NCBI RefSeq assembly: GCF_004795255.1
Contig: NZ_SSBQ01000002.1
Location: forward strand, 1,304,001-1,368,000
Direction: 5' to 3'
Source of the DNA: Streptomyces sp. RKND-216
Lineage (GTDB): Bacteria > Actinomycetota > Actinomycetes > Streptomycetales > Streptomycetaceae
Length of the DNA stretch: 64,000 nt
The translations under genes and the position numbers were made by a program. Position 1 is the first letter of the stretch. Each line of letters starts with the position of its first letter. Below are positions 9,201 through 17,682 of this stretch, one piece after another. Under the pieces are notes generated by a model. It made no database searches and was not told the DNA's origin. It saw nothing but the letters and a program-made list of their open reading frames with translations.

Positions 9201-10091
9201 GGCGAGCTGGGAGAGTTCCTGCCAGGTCTCCTGGGCGCGGCGCAGCCGGGGGGCGAGGGTGCGCACCTCCTGTTCGAGGTCGGACTCCCGCTTGAGCGCG
9301 GTCTTCAGCGCGGCCTCGACGGACTCGCGGCGCTCCTTCAGCGCGGCCTCGTCGGCGACTTCGGCCTTCAGCGCCTCACGGAGCGTCACCAGGTCGTCGG
9401 CGAGCAGGCGGAGGCGGGCGTCGCGCAGGTCGGCCTGGATGACCTGCGCGCGGCGGGCGACGGCGGCCTGGCGGCCGAGCGGCTTCAGCTGGCGGCGGAG
9501 TTCCTCGGTGAGATCCTGTACGCGGGCGAGGTTGGCCTGCATCGCGTCGAGCTTCCGCAGCGCCTTCTCCTTGCGCTTGCGGTGCTTGAGGACGCCCGCT
9601 GCCTCCTCGATGAACGCCCGGCGGCCGGTGGGGTCGGCGTGCAGGACGCCGTCGAGCTGGCCCTGGCCCACGATGACATGCATCTCCCGGCCGATGCCGG
9701 AGTCGGAGAGCAGTTCCTGGATGTCGAGCAGCCGGCAGGTGTCGCCGTTGATCTGGTACTCGCTGCCGCCGTTGCGGAACATGATCCGCGTGATGGTGAC
9801 TTCGGCGTACTCGATGGGCAGGGCGCCGTCGGCGTTGTCGATGGTGAGCGAGACCTCGGCGCGGCCGAGCGGCGGACGCCCGGTGGTGCCGGCGAAGATG
9901 ACGTCCTCCATCTTGCCGCCGCGCAGCGATTTGGCGCCCTGTTCGCCCATCACCCAGGAGAGGGCGTCGACGACGTTGGACTTGCCGGAGCCGTTGGGGC
10001 CGACCACGCAGGTGATGCCGGGCTCGAAGCGCAGCGTGGTGGCGGAGGCGAAGGACTTGAATCCTCGCAGGGTGAGGCTCTTCAGGTGCAC
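6222..10091 (-). CDS. smc: Chromosome segregation ATPase SMC with an insertion in the hinge
   Basis: SMC forms the condensin ring with ScpA/ScpB and compacts and segregates chromosomes, including during sporulation. The 1289-residue protein shows Walker A GPNGSGKSN near the N-terminus and two long Glu/Arg/Ala coiled-coil arms (about 170-500 and 770-1080). The signature LSGGERSLTA lies near 1197, with Walker B FYVMDEVEAALDDTN after it. The start is a GTG giving MHLKSLTLRGFKSFA. It is about 100 residues longer than usual because a Pro/Gly/Ala-rich segment (about residues 570-695) interrupts the hinge. The flanks of that segment retain hinge sequence, so the frame looks intact. Confidence 0.97.
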   Translation of the reverse strand: MHLKSLTLRGFKSFASATTLRFEPGITCVVGPNGSGKSNVVDALSWVMGEQGAKSLRGGKMEDVIFAGTTGRPPLGRAEVSLTIDNADGALPIEYAEVTITRIMFRNGGSEYQINGDTCRLLDIQELLSDSGIGREMHVIVGQGQLDGVLHADPTGRRAFIEEAAGVLKHRKRKEKALRKLDAMQANLARVQDLTEELRRQLKPLGRQAAVARRAQVIQADLRDARLRLLADDLVTLREALKAEVADEAALKERRESVEAALKTALKRESDLEQEVRTLAPRLRRAQETWQELSQLAERVRGTVSLADARVRSATSQPEEERRGRDPEDLEREADRVREQEAELEAALEAASRALDDTVEHRAELERRLHEEDRRLKDVARALADRREGLARLNAQAGAARSRAASAQAEIDRLAASHEDALTRAARAREEHEALQAEVDGLDAGDEELAAAHEAAKRRLADAETAAGAARDAAVAAEREHAATSARHDALALGLRRKDGSEALLAATDRLSGLLGPAAELLTVRPGHEVPVAAALGAAADALAVADPATAADALRLLRKHDAGRASLLLAGPVDVPAQRTDAAPPASAPDSGDTLTADTVPPARRHGGDPPAALPAETRPACEAHVSAAGPPGEGSVRTGRPPCGEGPGDGERDAAGAPQSTPGGTPVPSGPPAPRPGGTPPGQPPSPWPAAGDLVQGPAELMPAVRRLLRDVVVVGTLEDAELLVATHPELVAVTAEGDTLGSHFAHGGSAGAPSLLEAQAAVDEAAAERDELAIRCEETAREKEHAAEARRARAVEVEELGGRRSAADREKSKVAGRLGTLGGQARAAAGEAERTAAAVTRAEEALQRATEEAEELAERLAVAEEAQEEDDEPDTSCRDRLAADGANARQTEMEARLQVRTHEERVKGLAGRADALTRAARAEREARARAEARRARMRREAEVATAVASGARQLLAYVEVSLRRADEERQHAERAKAAREQALAAERNEGRELKDEHDKLTDSVHRGEVLGAEKRLRIEQLETRALEELGVEPAGLAAEYGPDQLVPPSPPAEGEELPEDPEHPRNQPVPFVRADQEKRLRAAERAYTKLGKINPLALEEFAALEERHQFLSEQLEDLRKTRADLLQVVKEVDERVEKVFTEAYHDTAREFEGVFSRLFPGGEGRLVLTDPDDMLATGVDVEARPPGKKVKRLSLLSGGERSLTAVALLVSIFKARPSPFYVMDEVEAALDDTNLQRLIRIMKELKDSSQLIVITHQKRTMEVADALYGVSMQGDGVSKVISQRLG

Positions 10092-10273
10092 GCCGTCGGA
10101 CTCTACCGTTCAGGTCCGCCCGGACGCCGTCTCCCGCCCCGGCACGCCCCGCCGGATGCTCTTGGTTTCGGCCCGTCGGGCCGGGGGCACATCACACGGT
10201 AAGCGGGCCGGGAACGGACGGTAGCCGGGAGACGAAGGGGGGCACCGCAGGGCGAGGCGAAGGAGGAACGACG

Positions 10274-10295
10274 AAGGGACGCCGGAGCGTCCCTT
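10274..10295 (-). terminator. Hairpin downstream of the small coiled-coil gene
   Basis: AAGGGACGC and its exact complement form a 9-bp stem with a 4-nt loop, 75 bp after the stop codon of the 10370-10576 gene and before smc. Confidence 0.5.
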
Positions 10296-10369
10296 GAGTT
10301 CCCTGAGCGGTGCCGTACGCCGGGAGTTGACCGGCGTGCGCATGACCGACCTGCCCTTGTGGGGCGGTG

Positions 10370-10576
10370 TCAGGTGAGCGCGGGCTCCGCCGTGGACACG
10401 TCGATGCCTTCGAGCAGCGAGTCTTCGCGACGTGCGGCAGCGGACAGCGCGTCGTTCTCCGCCTGGATCCGTACGATCTCGGATTCCAGGTCCTGTACAC
10501 GCTGCTGAAGCCGTCGCATCTCGGAGAGGACTCGGGGGTCGGAGCCGCCGACGTAACCGAGAAGCGCCTTTGCCAT
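10370..10576 (-). CDS. Small conserved coiled-coil protein (68 residues)
   Basis: A 68-residue protein with a short N-terminus (MAKALLGYVGGSDPRVLSEM) followed by a heptad-like helix (MRRLQQRVQDLESEIVRIQAENDAL), suggesting a dimeric coiled coil. The C-terminus is acidic. The ATG at 10576 has GGAGGA upstream at good spacing. It lies between smc and the acylphosphatase gene with its own downstream hairpin. I recognise it only as the kind of small conserved actinomycete protein found next to smc; no function can be assigned. Confidence 0.72.
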   Translation of the reverse strand: MAKALLGYVGGSDPRVLSEMRRLQQRVQDLESEIVRIQAENDALSAAARREDSLLEGIDVSTAEPALT

Positions 10577-10892
10577 GATGGATGGTCCTCCACACTGAAT
10601 GACCGACCGGAACGGGTGGTGGGTCGTGAGGGAATTGCACCCGCGGTGTCTGCTCTGCACTTGTCTCTTCAGGGCACACAAATCAGGTGCGCGGGGTGAT
10701 TCCAGGGTCTCACCAAATGCGGGGACGGTCAACACGATCACACTCCGCCACCCGGGGGGCCTCGTCTCGACGGCTCGGACTGTCGTGCTCATGAGCCGGA
10801 GGCGGCGCCCCGGGGAACTGCGGAGATCACCTTCCGCGGAAGCCTTGCATGCCTGGCCAGAAATGGCAACCAGTCCTTGACACGCTCGTCGA
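10577..10892. other. Intergenic region upstream of the small coiled-coil gene
   Basis: 316 bp without a supported gene. On the minus strand TTGACC (10732-10727) is followed 17 bp later by GACCCT, a poor -10, so this is at best a weak promoter. No strong hairpin was found. Confidence 0.3.
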
Positions 10893-11207
10893 TCATCGGA
10901 TTTCGAAGCCTTCGTACCCTCCTCTGGGAGATCCCCAGATCTCGGTGACGCCGTCCACGCGTCCCGGCGTGTCGCCGGCGCGGAGCCAGTCGAGCAGCTC
11001 TTCACAGAGCGCGGGTGCCCCCTCCGCCACGACGTGAACCCGTCCGTCGCCGAGGTTGACGGCGAACCCCTCGAGCGCACCGATGCGCAGCGCCGCCTCC
11101 CGGGTGAACCAGCGGAAGCCCACCCGCTGGACGCGTCCGCGTACCCACACCGTCATGCGTACCGACTCCGCCCCGGGAGCGGCCGTTCGCGACGTGCCCT
11201 CCGTCAC
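10893..11207 (-). CDS. Acylphosphatase
   Basis: Acylphosphatase hydrolyses carboxyl-phosphate bonds. The 104-residue reading carries the family pattern [16 protein letters not shown] (phosphate loop with the catalytic Arg) and the catalytic Asn region [17 protein letters not shown]. It ends with the typical GGYEGFEIR. Family members are about 90 residues, so an internal ATG at 11156 is possible. The GTG at 11207 is preferred because GAGGGACGACAG precedes it. In streptomycetes this gene commonly sits between mutM and smc, as here. Confidence 0.9.
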   Translation of the reverse strand: MTEGTSRTAAPGAESVRMTVWVRGRVQRVGFRWFTREAALRIGALEGFAVNLGDGRVHVVAEGAPALCEELLDWLRAGDTPGRVDGVTEIWGSPRGGYEGFEIR

Positions 11208-11320
11208 CTGTCGTCCCTCGTCTCCTGTCGCCACCTGCACGTCCGGAAAGGTATCCGGCGATTGGTCCGGTAGTTCCAGCGGGGCGGGGGTGAATGCCGT
11301 AGTCTCCCGGGGCAACGGAA

Positions 11321-11336
11321 TCACCCGTACGGGTGA
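11321..11336. promoter_or_regulatory. Perfect 16-bp palindrome upstream of the CAP-domain gene
   Basis: TCACCCGTACGGGTGA is fully self-complementary and lies 40 bp before the start codon of the secreted CAP protein, about 15 bp after a TAGTCT -10-like hexamer (11301-11306). The position suits an operator near the transcription start. Confidence 0.5.
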
Positions 11337-11375
11337 GTGCCCCCCCTGTAGCCGAGTCATGCGAGGACGGCAGAG

Positions 11376-12359
11376 ATGGGCCGCCACAGACGTGCCACCC
11401 CCACCAGCCCCGCCCCTCAGCGCTCCCGGACCGCAGTCGGCGACCCGGCCGCGGGAACCGTACGGACGCCGGACCCGGCACCCCGCTACGGCCGGCACCG
11501 GGGGGCGCGCCGCCGGCCCGCCCCGGTGCGCACCGGCCTGCTGGGCGCGTCGGCGGCGCTGGCCGTCGGCGCGGTAGGCGTCTCCTCGGGCCTCATACCG
11601 GGGCCCGACGGTGTGTTCACCGTCGGGGACACCGGAACGAGTGGACGGGTGCAGGCTGACGGCGCCTCCGTCACCCCCTACGGCGGAACCTCCGGTTCCC
11701 CCTCGGACCGCGCGTCGCGCGGCGCCGAGCGTGACGGGCTGCGGGACGGGTCCGCCTCGCCTTCCGACAAGGCGTCGAAGACGCCGGAGGAGCGGAAGAA
11801 GGACGAGAAGTCCGCCGCACCGACGAAGACGGCCGAGCCGTCGGACAGCCCGAGCCGGACCGGCTCGCCCGGCGGCAGCGCCTCCGACGGCGCCGAGACC
11901 CGGAGCGCCCCCGCCCGGACCCGTTCCGCGGACCCGGGAACCGGCGGCTCCGGTGGGGGATCGGGCGGCGGCTCGTCGCAGGACACCTCCGCCGAGGCGC
12001 AGGTGCTCAGCCTGGTCAACGCGGAGCGCGCGAAGGTGGGTTGCTCGCCGCTGACAGCCGACTCGGAGCTGGCCGCGCTGGCCGAGGGCCACAGCCGCGA
12101 CATGGCCGAGCGCGGCTACTTCTCGCACACGACGCCGGACGGCAGGAGCCCGTGGGACCGGGCCGATGCTGCGGGCGTGGACAACATGGGCGGCGAGAAC
12201 ATCGCCCGCGGCCAGTCCGACGCCCAGGCCGTCATGGACGCCTGGATGAACAGCGACGGCCACCGCGCGAACATACTGAACTGCGACTTCCGGACTATGG
12301 GCGTGGGCGCGCACTTCGCGCAGGGCGGCCCCTGGTGGACGCAGGCGTTCGGCTACTGA
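11376..12359 (+). CDS. Secreted or membrane-anchored CAP/SCP-domain protein
   Basis: This 327-residue protein has a basic N-terminal region, then a hydrophobic segment (about residues 52-75), which would act as signal or anchor. A Ser/Thr/Pro/Gly-rich linker follows (about 80-205). The C-terminal CAP (cysteine-rich secretory protein/PR-1) domain shows [44 protein letters not shown] and [11 protein letters not shown]. Two cysteines (in KVGCSPL and LNCDF) could form a disulfide. The ligand or enzymatic role of bacterial CAP domains is mostly unknown. The ATG has a modest GAGGACGGCAGAG upstream. Its stop overlaps the convergent mutM stop by 7 bp. Confidence 0.88.
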   Translation: MGRHRRATPTSPAPQRSRTAVGDPAAGTVRTPDPAPRYGRHRGARRRPAPVRTGLLGASAALAVGAVGVSSGLIPGPDGVFTVGDTGTSGRVQADGASVTPYGGTSGSPSDRASRGAERDGLRDGSASPSDKASKTPEERKKDEKSAAPTKTAEPSDSPSRTGSPGGSASDGAETRSAPARTRSADPGTGGSGGGSGGGSSQDTSAEAQVLSLVNAERAKVGCSPLTADSELAALAEGHSRDMAERGYFSHTTPDGRSPWDRADAAGVDNMGGENIARGQSDAQAVMDAWMNSDGHRANILNCDFRTMGVGAHFAQGGPWWTQAFGY

Positions 12360-13285
12360 CGGCTGGCGGCGGGACCGGCCGTGCCGGTGCCGTCGCCGCT
12401 CGTACCGGCCGGACGGAGTGAGCGCGGCGCGTACGGCCGCTGGCAGCGCGGGCAGAAGTAGCTGGACCGGTTCATCCACGGCCTGCGGCGCATCGCCGTG
12501 CCGCAGCGCCGGCACGGCTCGCCCTCCCTGCCGTACGCGTCCAGCGAGCGGTCGAAGTAGCCCGATTCGCCGTTCACGTTGACGTACAGGCTGTCGAAGC
12601 TGGTACCGCCGACGGCCAGTGCCGCGTGCATCACGTCCCGGACGTGGCCGAGGAGTTCGGCGGACCGGGGCCGGGTGAGGGTCGCGGTCGGCCGGTCGTA
12701 GTGCAGCCGGGCCCGCCACAGTGCCTCGTCGGCGTAGATGTTGCCGACCCCGCTGATCAGCGACTGGTCGAGCAGCGCGCGCTTGATCGTGGTGCGGCGA
12801 CGGCGGAGCGAGGCGGCGAACGCGCCCTCGTCGAATCGCGGGTCGAGCGGGTCGCGGGCGATGTGGGCGATGACGTCCGGCAACCCGTCGGAGGCGCCCT
12901 GGGCCTCCGGGTGGAGGGACAGGCCGCCGAAGGTGCGCTGGTCCACGAAGCGCAGCTCGGTGCGGGCGTCGTCGGCGAACCGGAAGCGGATGCGCAGGTG
13001 CTTCTCGTCCGGGGCGTCCTCGGGCTGGATCAGCAGTTGCCCGCTCATGCCGAGGTGCGCGAGGATCGAGGTGCCCTCGCCTGCGAGGGGAATCCACAGG
13101 TACTTGCCGCGGCGGTGGGCGGTACCGAGGGTGTGACCGGTGAGACGCGCGGCGAAGTCGGCCGCGCCGGCGGGGTGGCGCCGGACGGAGCGGGGGTGGC
13201 GGACCTCGACGGCCGCGACGGTGCGCGCGGCGGCCCACCGTTCCAGGCCGCGGCGCACGACTTCGACCTCGGGCAGCTCGGGCAA
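12353..13285 (-). CDS. mutM: Formamidopyrimidine-DNA glycosylase
   Basis: MutM/Fpg removes 8-oxoguanine and formamidopyrimidines from DNA. The 310-residue product begins [16 protein letters not shown] after the initiator, giving the catalytic Pro and Glu. It contains the Lys of KYLWIPL, the helix-two-turn-helix [17 protein letters not shown], and a C-terminal zinc finger (CRRC-x16-CPRC). The start is a TTG at 13285, chosen because the catalytic proline must follow the initiator and GGAGGAG lies 6 nt upstream. A Pro-rich tail of about 20 residues follows the finger. It is 118 bp downstream of rnc, the usual operon neighbour. Confidence 0.96.
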   Translation of the reverse strand: MPELPEVEVVRRGLERWAAARTVAAVEVRHPRSVRRHPAGAADFAARLTGHTLGTAHRRGKYLWIPLAGEGTSILAHLGMSGQLLIQPEDAPDEKHLRIRFRFADDARTELRFVDQRTFGGLSLHPEAQGASDGLPDVIAHIARDPLDPRFDEGAFAASLRRRRTTIKRALLDQSLISGVGNIYADEALWRARLHYDRPTATLTRPRSAELLGHVRDVMHAALAVGGTSFDSLYVNVNGESGYFDRSLDAYGREGEPCRRCGTAMRRRPWMNRSSYFCPRCQRPYAPRSLRPAGTSGDGTGTAGPAASRQ

Positions 13286-13403
13286 CGGGCTCTCCTCCGG
13301 AGGGTGGAAGGCGCCTGCTCCGCTTCCGGCCCGGACGCCGTTCCCGGAAGCGGCGGGCGGGTCTGCGAAAACAGGCCCGCCCGGCGCCACCGGGCGTGTG
13401 CGG

Positions 13404-14198
13404 TCAGGAAGCCGGGGGCGGTTCGGGAGCCGGCGTGGCGGCAGAACCGTCCGCGGCCGACTGGGCCGCGGCATGGATGGCGCGGTACGCCGCCTCCGCG
13501 GCCTGCTGCTCCGCTTCCTTCTTGCTGCGGCCGGTGCCGGTGCCGTACGCGACACCACCGACGCGGGCGGCAGCCGTGAAGGTCTTCTCGTGGTCGGGCC
13601 CGGTCTCGGTGACCGCGTACTCCGGGACGCCGAGCGCCTCGGCGGCGGTCAGTTCCTGGAGGCTGGTCTTCCAGTCCAGTCCGGCACCGAGTCCGGCCGA
13701 CTTCTCGATCAGCGGGTCGAAGAGCCGGTGCACCAGCGCGGACGCCGCCTCCAGGCCCTGGTCGAGGTAGACGGCACCGATGACCGCTTCGAGGGTGTCG
13801 GCCAGGATGGACGCCTTGTCGCGTCCGCCCGTGCCCTCCTCGCCGCGTCCGAGCCGTACGAAGGAGCCGAGTTCGAGGCCGCGGGCGACGTCCGCGAGGG
13901 CGCGGGAGTTGACCACGGCGGCGCGCAGCTTCGCGAGCTGACCTTCGGGCAGGTCGGGGTGCGCCCGGTAGAGGGTGTCGGTGACCACGAGGCCGAGGAC
14001 GGAGTCGCCGAGGAACTCCAGTCGCTCGTTGGTGGGCAGCCCACCGTTCTCGTACGCGTACGAGCGGTGTGTCAGCGCACGCACCAGAAGGGCGGACTCG
14101 AGTCGGTACCCGAGCCGCCCTTCCAGAAGCGTGAGGGACGAGGCCGCGTCCACCAGGTCCGCCGGGGCCGCCTCGGGCGGCGTCGTGGCGTCTGACAT
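13404..14198 (-). CDS. rnc: Ribonuclease III
   Basis: RNase III cleaves double-stranded RNA in rRNA and mRNA processing; in Streptomyces it is also AbsB, a global regulator of antibiotic synthesis. The 264-residue protein has the catalytic motif [14 protein letters not shown], the second acidic site [15 protein letters not shown], and a C-terminal dsRNA-binding domain (WKTSLQEL to [13 protein letters not shown]). A Pro/Ala tail follows. I chose the ATG at 14198; a GTG at 14210 would overlap the expected ribosome site. It follows rpmF closely, in the common DUF177-rpmF-rnc-mutM order. Confidence 0.96.
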   Translation of the reverse strand: MSDATTPPEAAPADLVDAASSLTLLEGRLGYRLESALLVRALTHRSYAYENGGLPTNERLEFLGDSVLGLVVTDTLYRAHPDLPEGQLAKLRAAVVNSRALADVARGLELGSFVRLGRGEEGTGGRDKASILADTLEAVIGAVYLDQGLEAASALVHRLFDPLIEKSAGLGAGLDWKTSLQELTAAEALGVPEYAVTETGPDHEKTFTAAARVGGVAYGTGTGRSKKEAEQQAAEAAYRAIHAAAQSAADGSAATPAPEPPPAS

Positions 14199-14217
14199 GG
14201 AGCGTGTCACCCGCCGA

Positions 14218-14391
14218 TCAGACCTCGAGAACCTGACGCTTGTTGTAGGTGCCGCAGCTCGGGCACGCGATGTGCTGCTGCTTCGGCTCCTGGCAGCGCT
14301 CGCACTTCACCAGGGTCGGGACCGCAGCCTTCCACTGCGACCGGCGGTGGCGCGTGTTGCTGCGCGACATCTTCCGCTTCGGAACAGCCAC
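14218..14391 (-). CDS. rpmF: 50S ribosomal protein L32 (zinc-ribbon form)
   Basis: This 57-residue protein begins at GTG with [20 protein letters not shown]. It keeps two CxxC pairs (CERC and CPSC), so it is the zinc-binding form rather than the zinc-free paralogue that streptomycetes often induce under zinc starvation. It begins 2 nt after the DUF177 stop codon, so the two are translationally coupled. Confidence 0.97.
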   Translation of the reverse strand: MAVPKRKMSRSNTRHRRSQWKAAVPTLVKCERCQEPKQQHIACPSCGTYNKRQVLEV

Positions 14392-14393
14392 GG

Positions 14394-14996
14394 CTACTTC
14401 TCCTGCTTCTCGTCGGCGCCCGGTGCGGCGCCGTTCTGATCGTCCTTCTCGCCGTCCCGGATGGTCTCGGCGAGTCCCTGCAGTGCCGCCCAACGGATGT
14501 CGACGGCGTCGTCGTGCCCGTGGTCCGGCTCGTCCGCGAGCCGCGCCCCGCAGTCGGGACACAGGCCCGGACAGTCGTCCTGGCACACCGGCTGCAGCGG
14601 CAGTGACAGCACCACCGCGTCCCGCAGCACGGGCTCGAGGTCGAAAAGGTCGCCCTCGAGGAAGAGTGTGTCCTCCTCCTCGGCGTCGTCGCCGGTCTCC
14701 GCGCTTCCGCGGCTCCGGTCGTCGGCGTCGGGGTAGGAGAACATCTCCTGGAAGTCCGCCTCGGCCTCCTGCTCCAGCGGCTCCAGACACCTTACGCACT
14801 CCCCCCGCAGCGGCGCATGTGCGGTGCCTGTGACGAGCACACCTTCCATGACCGACTCCAGGCGGAGATCGAGCTCCACGGCCGCACCCTGCGGCACCCC
14901 GAGGAACTCCACCCCCATGTCCGCGGGGGCGGGAACCGAGCGGGACAGGCGCTTCATCGCACCGGGCCGCCTGCCCAGCTCGCGTGTGTCGAACAC
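14394..14996 (-). CDS. DUF177 (YceD) family protein
   Basis: YceD/DUF177 proteins are coupled to rpmF and are linked to large-subunit rRNA metabolism. The 200-residue protein shows [10 protein letters not shown], the acidic middle typical of the family and a cysteine cluster [13 protein letters not shown], ending in a charged tail. The GTG at 14996 lacks a ribosome site. In the same frame a CTG at 15029 has AAGG and AGG upstream and would add 11 residues ([11 protein letters not shown]), which resemble the N-terminus I recall from homologues, so the true start may be the CTG. It is the first gene of the DUF177-rpmF-rnc-mutM group. Confidence 0.9.
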   Translation of the reverse strand: MFDTRELGRRPGAMKRLSRSVPAPADMGVEFLGVPQGAAVELDLRLESVMEGVLVTGTAHAPLRGECVRCLEPLEQEAEADFQEMFSYPDADDRSRGSAETGDDAEEEDTLFLEGDLFDLEPVLRDAVVLSLPLQPVCQDDCPGLCPDCGARLADEPDHGHDDAVDIRWAALQGLAETIRDGEKDDQNGAAPGADEKQEK

Positions 14997-15207
14997 GAGC
15001 GGGTCGCGGTGGTCGAGCGGGGCGTTCAGAGCTTCCTGCCTTCTACGGGGTGGGCTGGTGCCGTCCGGGACCGGTCAAGGCCCGCGGTGTGGACGCCGTC
15101 CGGGCAGCCCGCAGCGCGGGCGCAGGTACGGCCGAAGAGACAGGATACGGCACGGGGCGCCCGGTACCCAATTCGGAACGGGGCGGACCTCGCCTGCCCG
15201 GGGCGGG

Positions 15208-16428
15208 TCAGCCGCGGCCGTCGCCGCCCGGGCCGTACGGGCCGGGATCGTAGGACTGACCGTAGTCCTGCGGATACCCATGGTCGCCCTGGTACGTGCC
15301 GCCGTCCCGGTAGGCCGGGTCCTGCTCCTGGCCGTACTGCGGCGGGTAGCCCCCGTCCTGCTGGTACTGGCCGGCGGTGTACTGCTGCTCGTAGCGGGCG
15401 ACCTGGTCCAGGTCGATCATCCCGGTGTCGAAGAAGCTGGTCTCGTCCAGCGCCGCGGCAGGCTGTCCTCCGTACTGCTGCGCGCCGTAGCCGGGCTGCT
15501 GCGCGCCGTAGTAAGCGTCCTGCGGGTAGCCGGCGCCCTGCCCGGCGTCGTAGTAGGCGCCCTGGCCGTACGGGTCCTGCCCTGCCGCGGCCGGCTGCGC
15601 GTACGGGTCGGCCGGCTGCTGCGGGACGGCCCCGGGCGGGACCGTTCCCGGCGGCATCGCATCCGGCGCCTGCGGCGGCACGGCGGCCGCCGGGGACGCC
15701 TGCGCCGGCACGTCCGCCAGACCGGCGAGGTAGTCCGCGTCGCTGGTGTGCGGCGCCTGGTCTCCGCCCAGGTCCTGCGCGGCCAGGTGGGCGCCGAGTT
15801 CGTCGACCGGGCGGTGCCCGAGGAGCTTCTGCCGCCCGCGGCCGACCGCCTCCAGCGTCTTGGTCAGCACGGCCGCGACGGAACCGAGGCGGGCGTTCAC
15901 ATACTCGTCGGCGCGGTGCCGCAGCTCCTCCGGGTCGGCGGTGCGCTCCGGCGCGTCGTCGTCGGCGTCGTCGTACCCGCCCTGCGCGCCGCCGAGCAGC
16001 TTCTCCCGGCCCCGCTCGACGGAGCCGATGGTCTTGCTCAGCACGACCTCGAAGTTGGCGAGCTTGCTGTCGACGTAGTCGTCGGCCTCCGCGCGGATCT
16101 CCTCCGCCTCGCTCCGGGCCTCGGCGAGGATGCGGTCGGACTCCTGCTGCGCCTGCCGGGCGATCTCGGTGCCGGCGACCAGCGAGCCGCGTTCGGCGCG
16201 GGCGCCCTCGATGATGCGCTGCGCCTCCTGCTGGGCCTCGGCGACCATCTGCTCCCGGCCGCCGAGCAGTTCCTGCGCCTGCGCGAGGGAGCCTGGCAGC
16301 GCCGCCCGCACCTCTTCGAGCATGGCGAGCAGTTCGGCCCGGTTCACCACGCAGGAGGCCGACATGGGCATCGACCGGGCACCGTCGACGGTGGCCACGA
16401 TCTCGTCGAGTCTCTGCTGTACGTCCAC
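15208..16428 (-). CDS. DivIVA-like / cell-division-initiation coiled-coil protein
   Basis: A 406-residue cytoplasmic protein. The N-terminus (MDVQQRLDEIVATVDGARSM) leads into a long Ala/Glu/Arg coiled coil (about residues 35-135) of the DivIVA/ATP-synthase-b-like kind. Two related segments follow (about 125-145 and 175-205: YVDSKLANFEVVLSKTIGSV and EYVNARLGSVAAVLTKTLEAV), an internal duplication. The C-terminal half is disordered and rich in Gln, Tyr, Pro and Gly. Proteins of this type are often annotated as cell division initiation proteins next to coaD in streptomycetes; a polar scaffolding role is an inference. It sits 39 bp downstream of coaD. Confidence 0.8.
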   Translation of the reverse strand: MDVQQRLDEIVATVDGARSMPMSASCVVNRAELLAMLEEVRAALPGSLAQAQELLGGREQMVAEAQQEAQRIIEGARAERGSLVAGTEIARQAQQESDRILAEARSEAEEIRAEADDYVDSKLANFEVVLSKTIGSVERGREKLLGGAQGGYDDADDDAPERTADPEELRHRADEYVNARLGSVAAVLTKTLEAVGRGRQKLLGHRPVDELGAHLAAQDLGGDQAPHTSDADYLAGLADVPAQASPAAAVPPQAPDAMPPGTVPPGAVPQQPADPYAQPAAAGQDPYGQGAYYDAGQGAGYPQDAYYGAQQPGYGAQQYGGQPAAALDETSFFDTGMIDLDQVARYEQQYTAGQYQQDGGYPPQYGQEQDPAYRDGGTYQGDHGYPQDYGQSYDPGPYGPGGDGRG

Positions 16429-16467
16429 GGGTGTGACTGTACGGCCCGGGAGCCCGCAGGGGCGACG

Positions 16468-16947
16468 CTACTTCCGGGAGAGCCGTTCGTTCAGCGCGGT
16501 CAGCACCTGCGGCGGCACCAGGTGCGAGACGTCCCCGCCCCAGGCGGCGACCTCCTTGACCAGACTGGAGGAGAGGAACGAGTAGGTGGGGTTGGTCGGC
16601 ACGAAGAGCGTCTCGACGCCGGAGAGGCCGTTGTTCATCTGCGCCATCTGGAGTTCGTAGTCGAAGTCGCTGACGGCGCGCAGCCCCTTGACGATGGCCG
16701 GGATGTCGCGCTGCTTGCAGTAGTCGACCAGCAGGCCGTGGAAGGCCTCGACCTCCACGTTGCCGTAGTCGGCGGTGACCTGGCGGATGAGGTCGATGCG
16801 CTCGTCGACGGTGAAGACGCCCTGCTTCGACTTGTTGATCATCACCGTGACGTGCACCACGTCGTACAGCTTCGAGGCCCGGCCGATGATGTCGAGGTGC
16901 CCATTGGTGATCGGGTCGTACGACCCCGGACAGACGGCGCGGCGCAC
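16468..16947 (-). CDS. coaD: Pantetheine-phosphate adenylyltransferase
   Basis: CoaD transfers AMP from ATP to 4'-phosphopantetheine, the penultimate step of CoA synthesis. The 159-residue protein has the nucleotidyltransferase motif GSYDPITNGHLDII, the substrate motif AIVKGLRAVSDFDYE and the C-terminal YSFLSSSLVKE, all standard. The GTG at 16947 has GGAGACGCCA just upstream and gives the normal N-terminus (RRAVCPGSYDP). It follows rsmD by 23 bp, the usual rsmD-coaD pair. Confidence 0.97.
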   Translation of the reverse strand: MRRAVCPGSYDPITNGHLDIIGRASKLYDVVHVTVMINKSKQGVFTVDERIDLIRQVTADYGNVEVEAFHGLLVDYCKQRDIPAIVKGLRAVSDFDYELQMAQMNNGLSGVETLFVPTNPTYSFLSSSLVKEVAAWGGDVSHLVPPQVLTALNERLSRK

Positions 16948-16970
16948 TGGCGTCTCCTCGCTCTCGGAAC

Positions 16971-17570
16971 TCAGCATGACTGGGGAGTAACCTCCCGTGC
17001 GGCGGCGCGACCGTACCAGAGCGTGCCCTCGCCGTAGCGGCGGGACCGCAGCCCGGTGTACCCCTCCGGCCAGCCGAAAACGCCGCCCCGGGTGCTCCGT
17101 TCCACGGTGGCGAGAGCGCCCTCGGTCAGCCAGCCCCGGGTACGGAGTGTGAGGAGGATCTCGCGGAGGTCGTCGTCGGACACGGCGTAGGGCGGGTCGA
17201 GGAAGACCAGCCCGTACGGCTCCTCCGGACCGGGCCCGGCGAGGATCTGCTCGGCGCGGGCCGCACGCACCTGAGCGCCGCGCAGTCCGAGCGCCCGCAC
17301 GTTCTCCCGGATGGTGCGCGCCGCGCGCGCGTCCGACTCGACCAGCAGGACGTGGGACGCGCCGCGCGAGAGCGCCTCCAGACCGACCGCGCCCGAGCCG
17401 CCGTACAGGTCCAGCACGCGCAGGCCGCGCCAGGCGGCCGGACCGCCGAGCTGGGCCTCCCAGCTGGAGAACATGCCCTCCCTGGCCCGGTCGGACGTGG
17501 GGCGGGTGCCGGTACCCGGCGGCACCGCCAGCCGTCTGCCGCCGGCGACGCCGGCGATCACGCGGGTCAT
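16971..17570 (-). CDS. rsmD: 16S rRNA (guanine(966)-N(2))-methyltransferase
   Basis: RsmD methylates G966 of 16S rRNA during 30S assembly. The 199-residue SAM-dependent enzyme shows the N-terminal RNA-contact region (TRVIAGVAGGRRLAVPPG, RPTSDRAREGMF), the SAM loop LDLYGGSGAVGLEA and the N6/N2-methylase motif FLDPPY. The ATG at 17570 has a GGAGGACC ribosome site. It forms a pair with coaD downstream and is 112 bp from recG upstream. Confidence 0.95.
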   Translation of the reverse strand: MTRVIAGVAGGRRLAVPPGTGTRPTSDRAREGMFSSWEAQLGGPAAWRGLRVLDLYGGSGAVGLEALSRGASHVLLVESDARAARTIRENVRALGLRGAQVRAARAEQILAGPGPEEPYGLVFLDPPYAVSDDDLREILLTLRTRGWLTEGALATVERSTRGGVFGWPEGYTGLRSRRYGEGTLWYGRAAAREVTPQSC

Positions 17571-17682
17571 GGGCTCGGGTCCTCCGTGCGGTGCGGTGCG
17601 GTCGTGCCGGCCGCGCGGGCGCCGCGTGCGCGGCCCCGCGGGCACGGTCCACGATATGGCGTGGCCGCCCGGCGGCGGCGCC

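Noticed and set aside
6886..10224. Plus-strand open frame of about 1100 codons antisense to smc
   Set aside because: Mostly Arg/Ser/Ala codons mirroring smc; no domain, no ribosome site.
10704..10732. TTGACC with GACCCT at 17 bp upstream of the small coiled-coil gene
   Set aside because: The -10 is too poor in A/T to be reported as a promoter.
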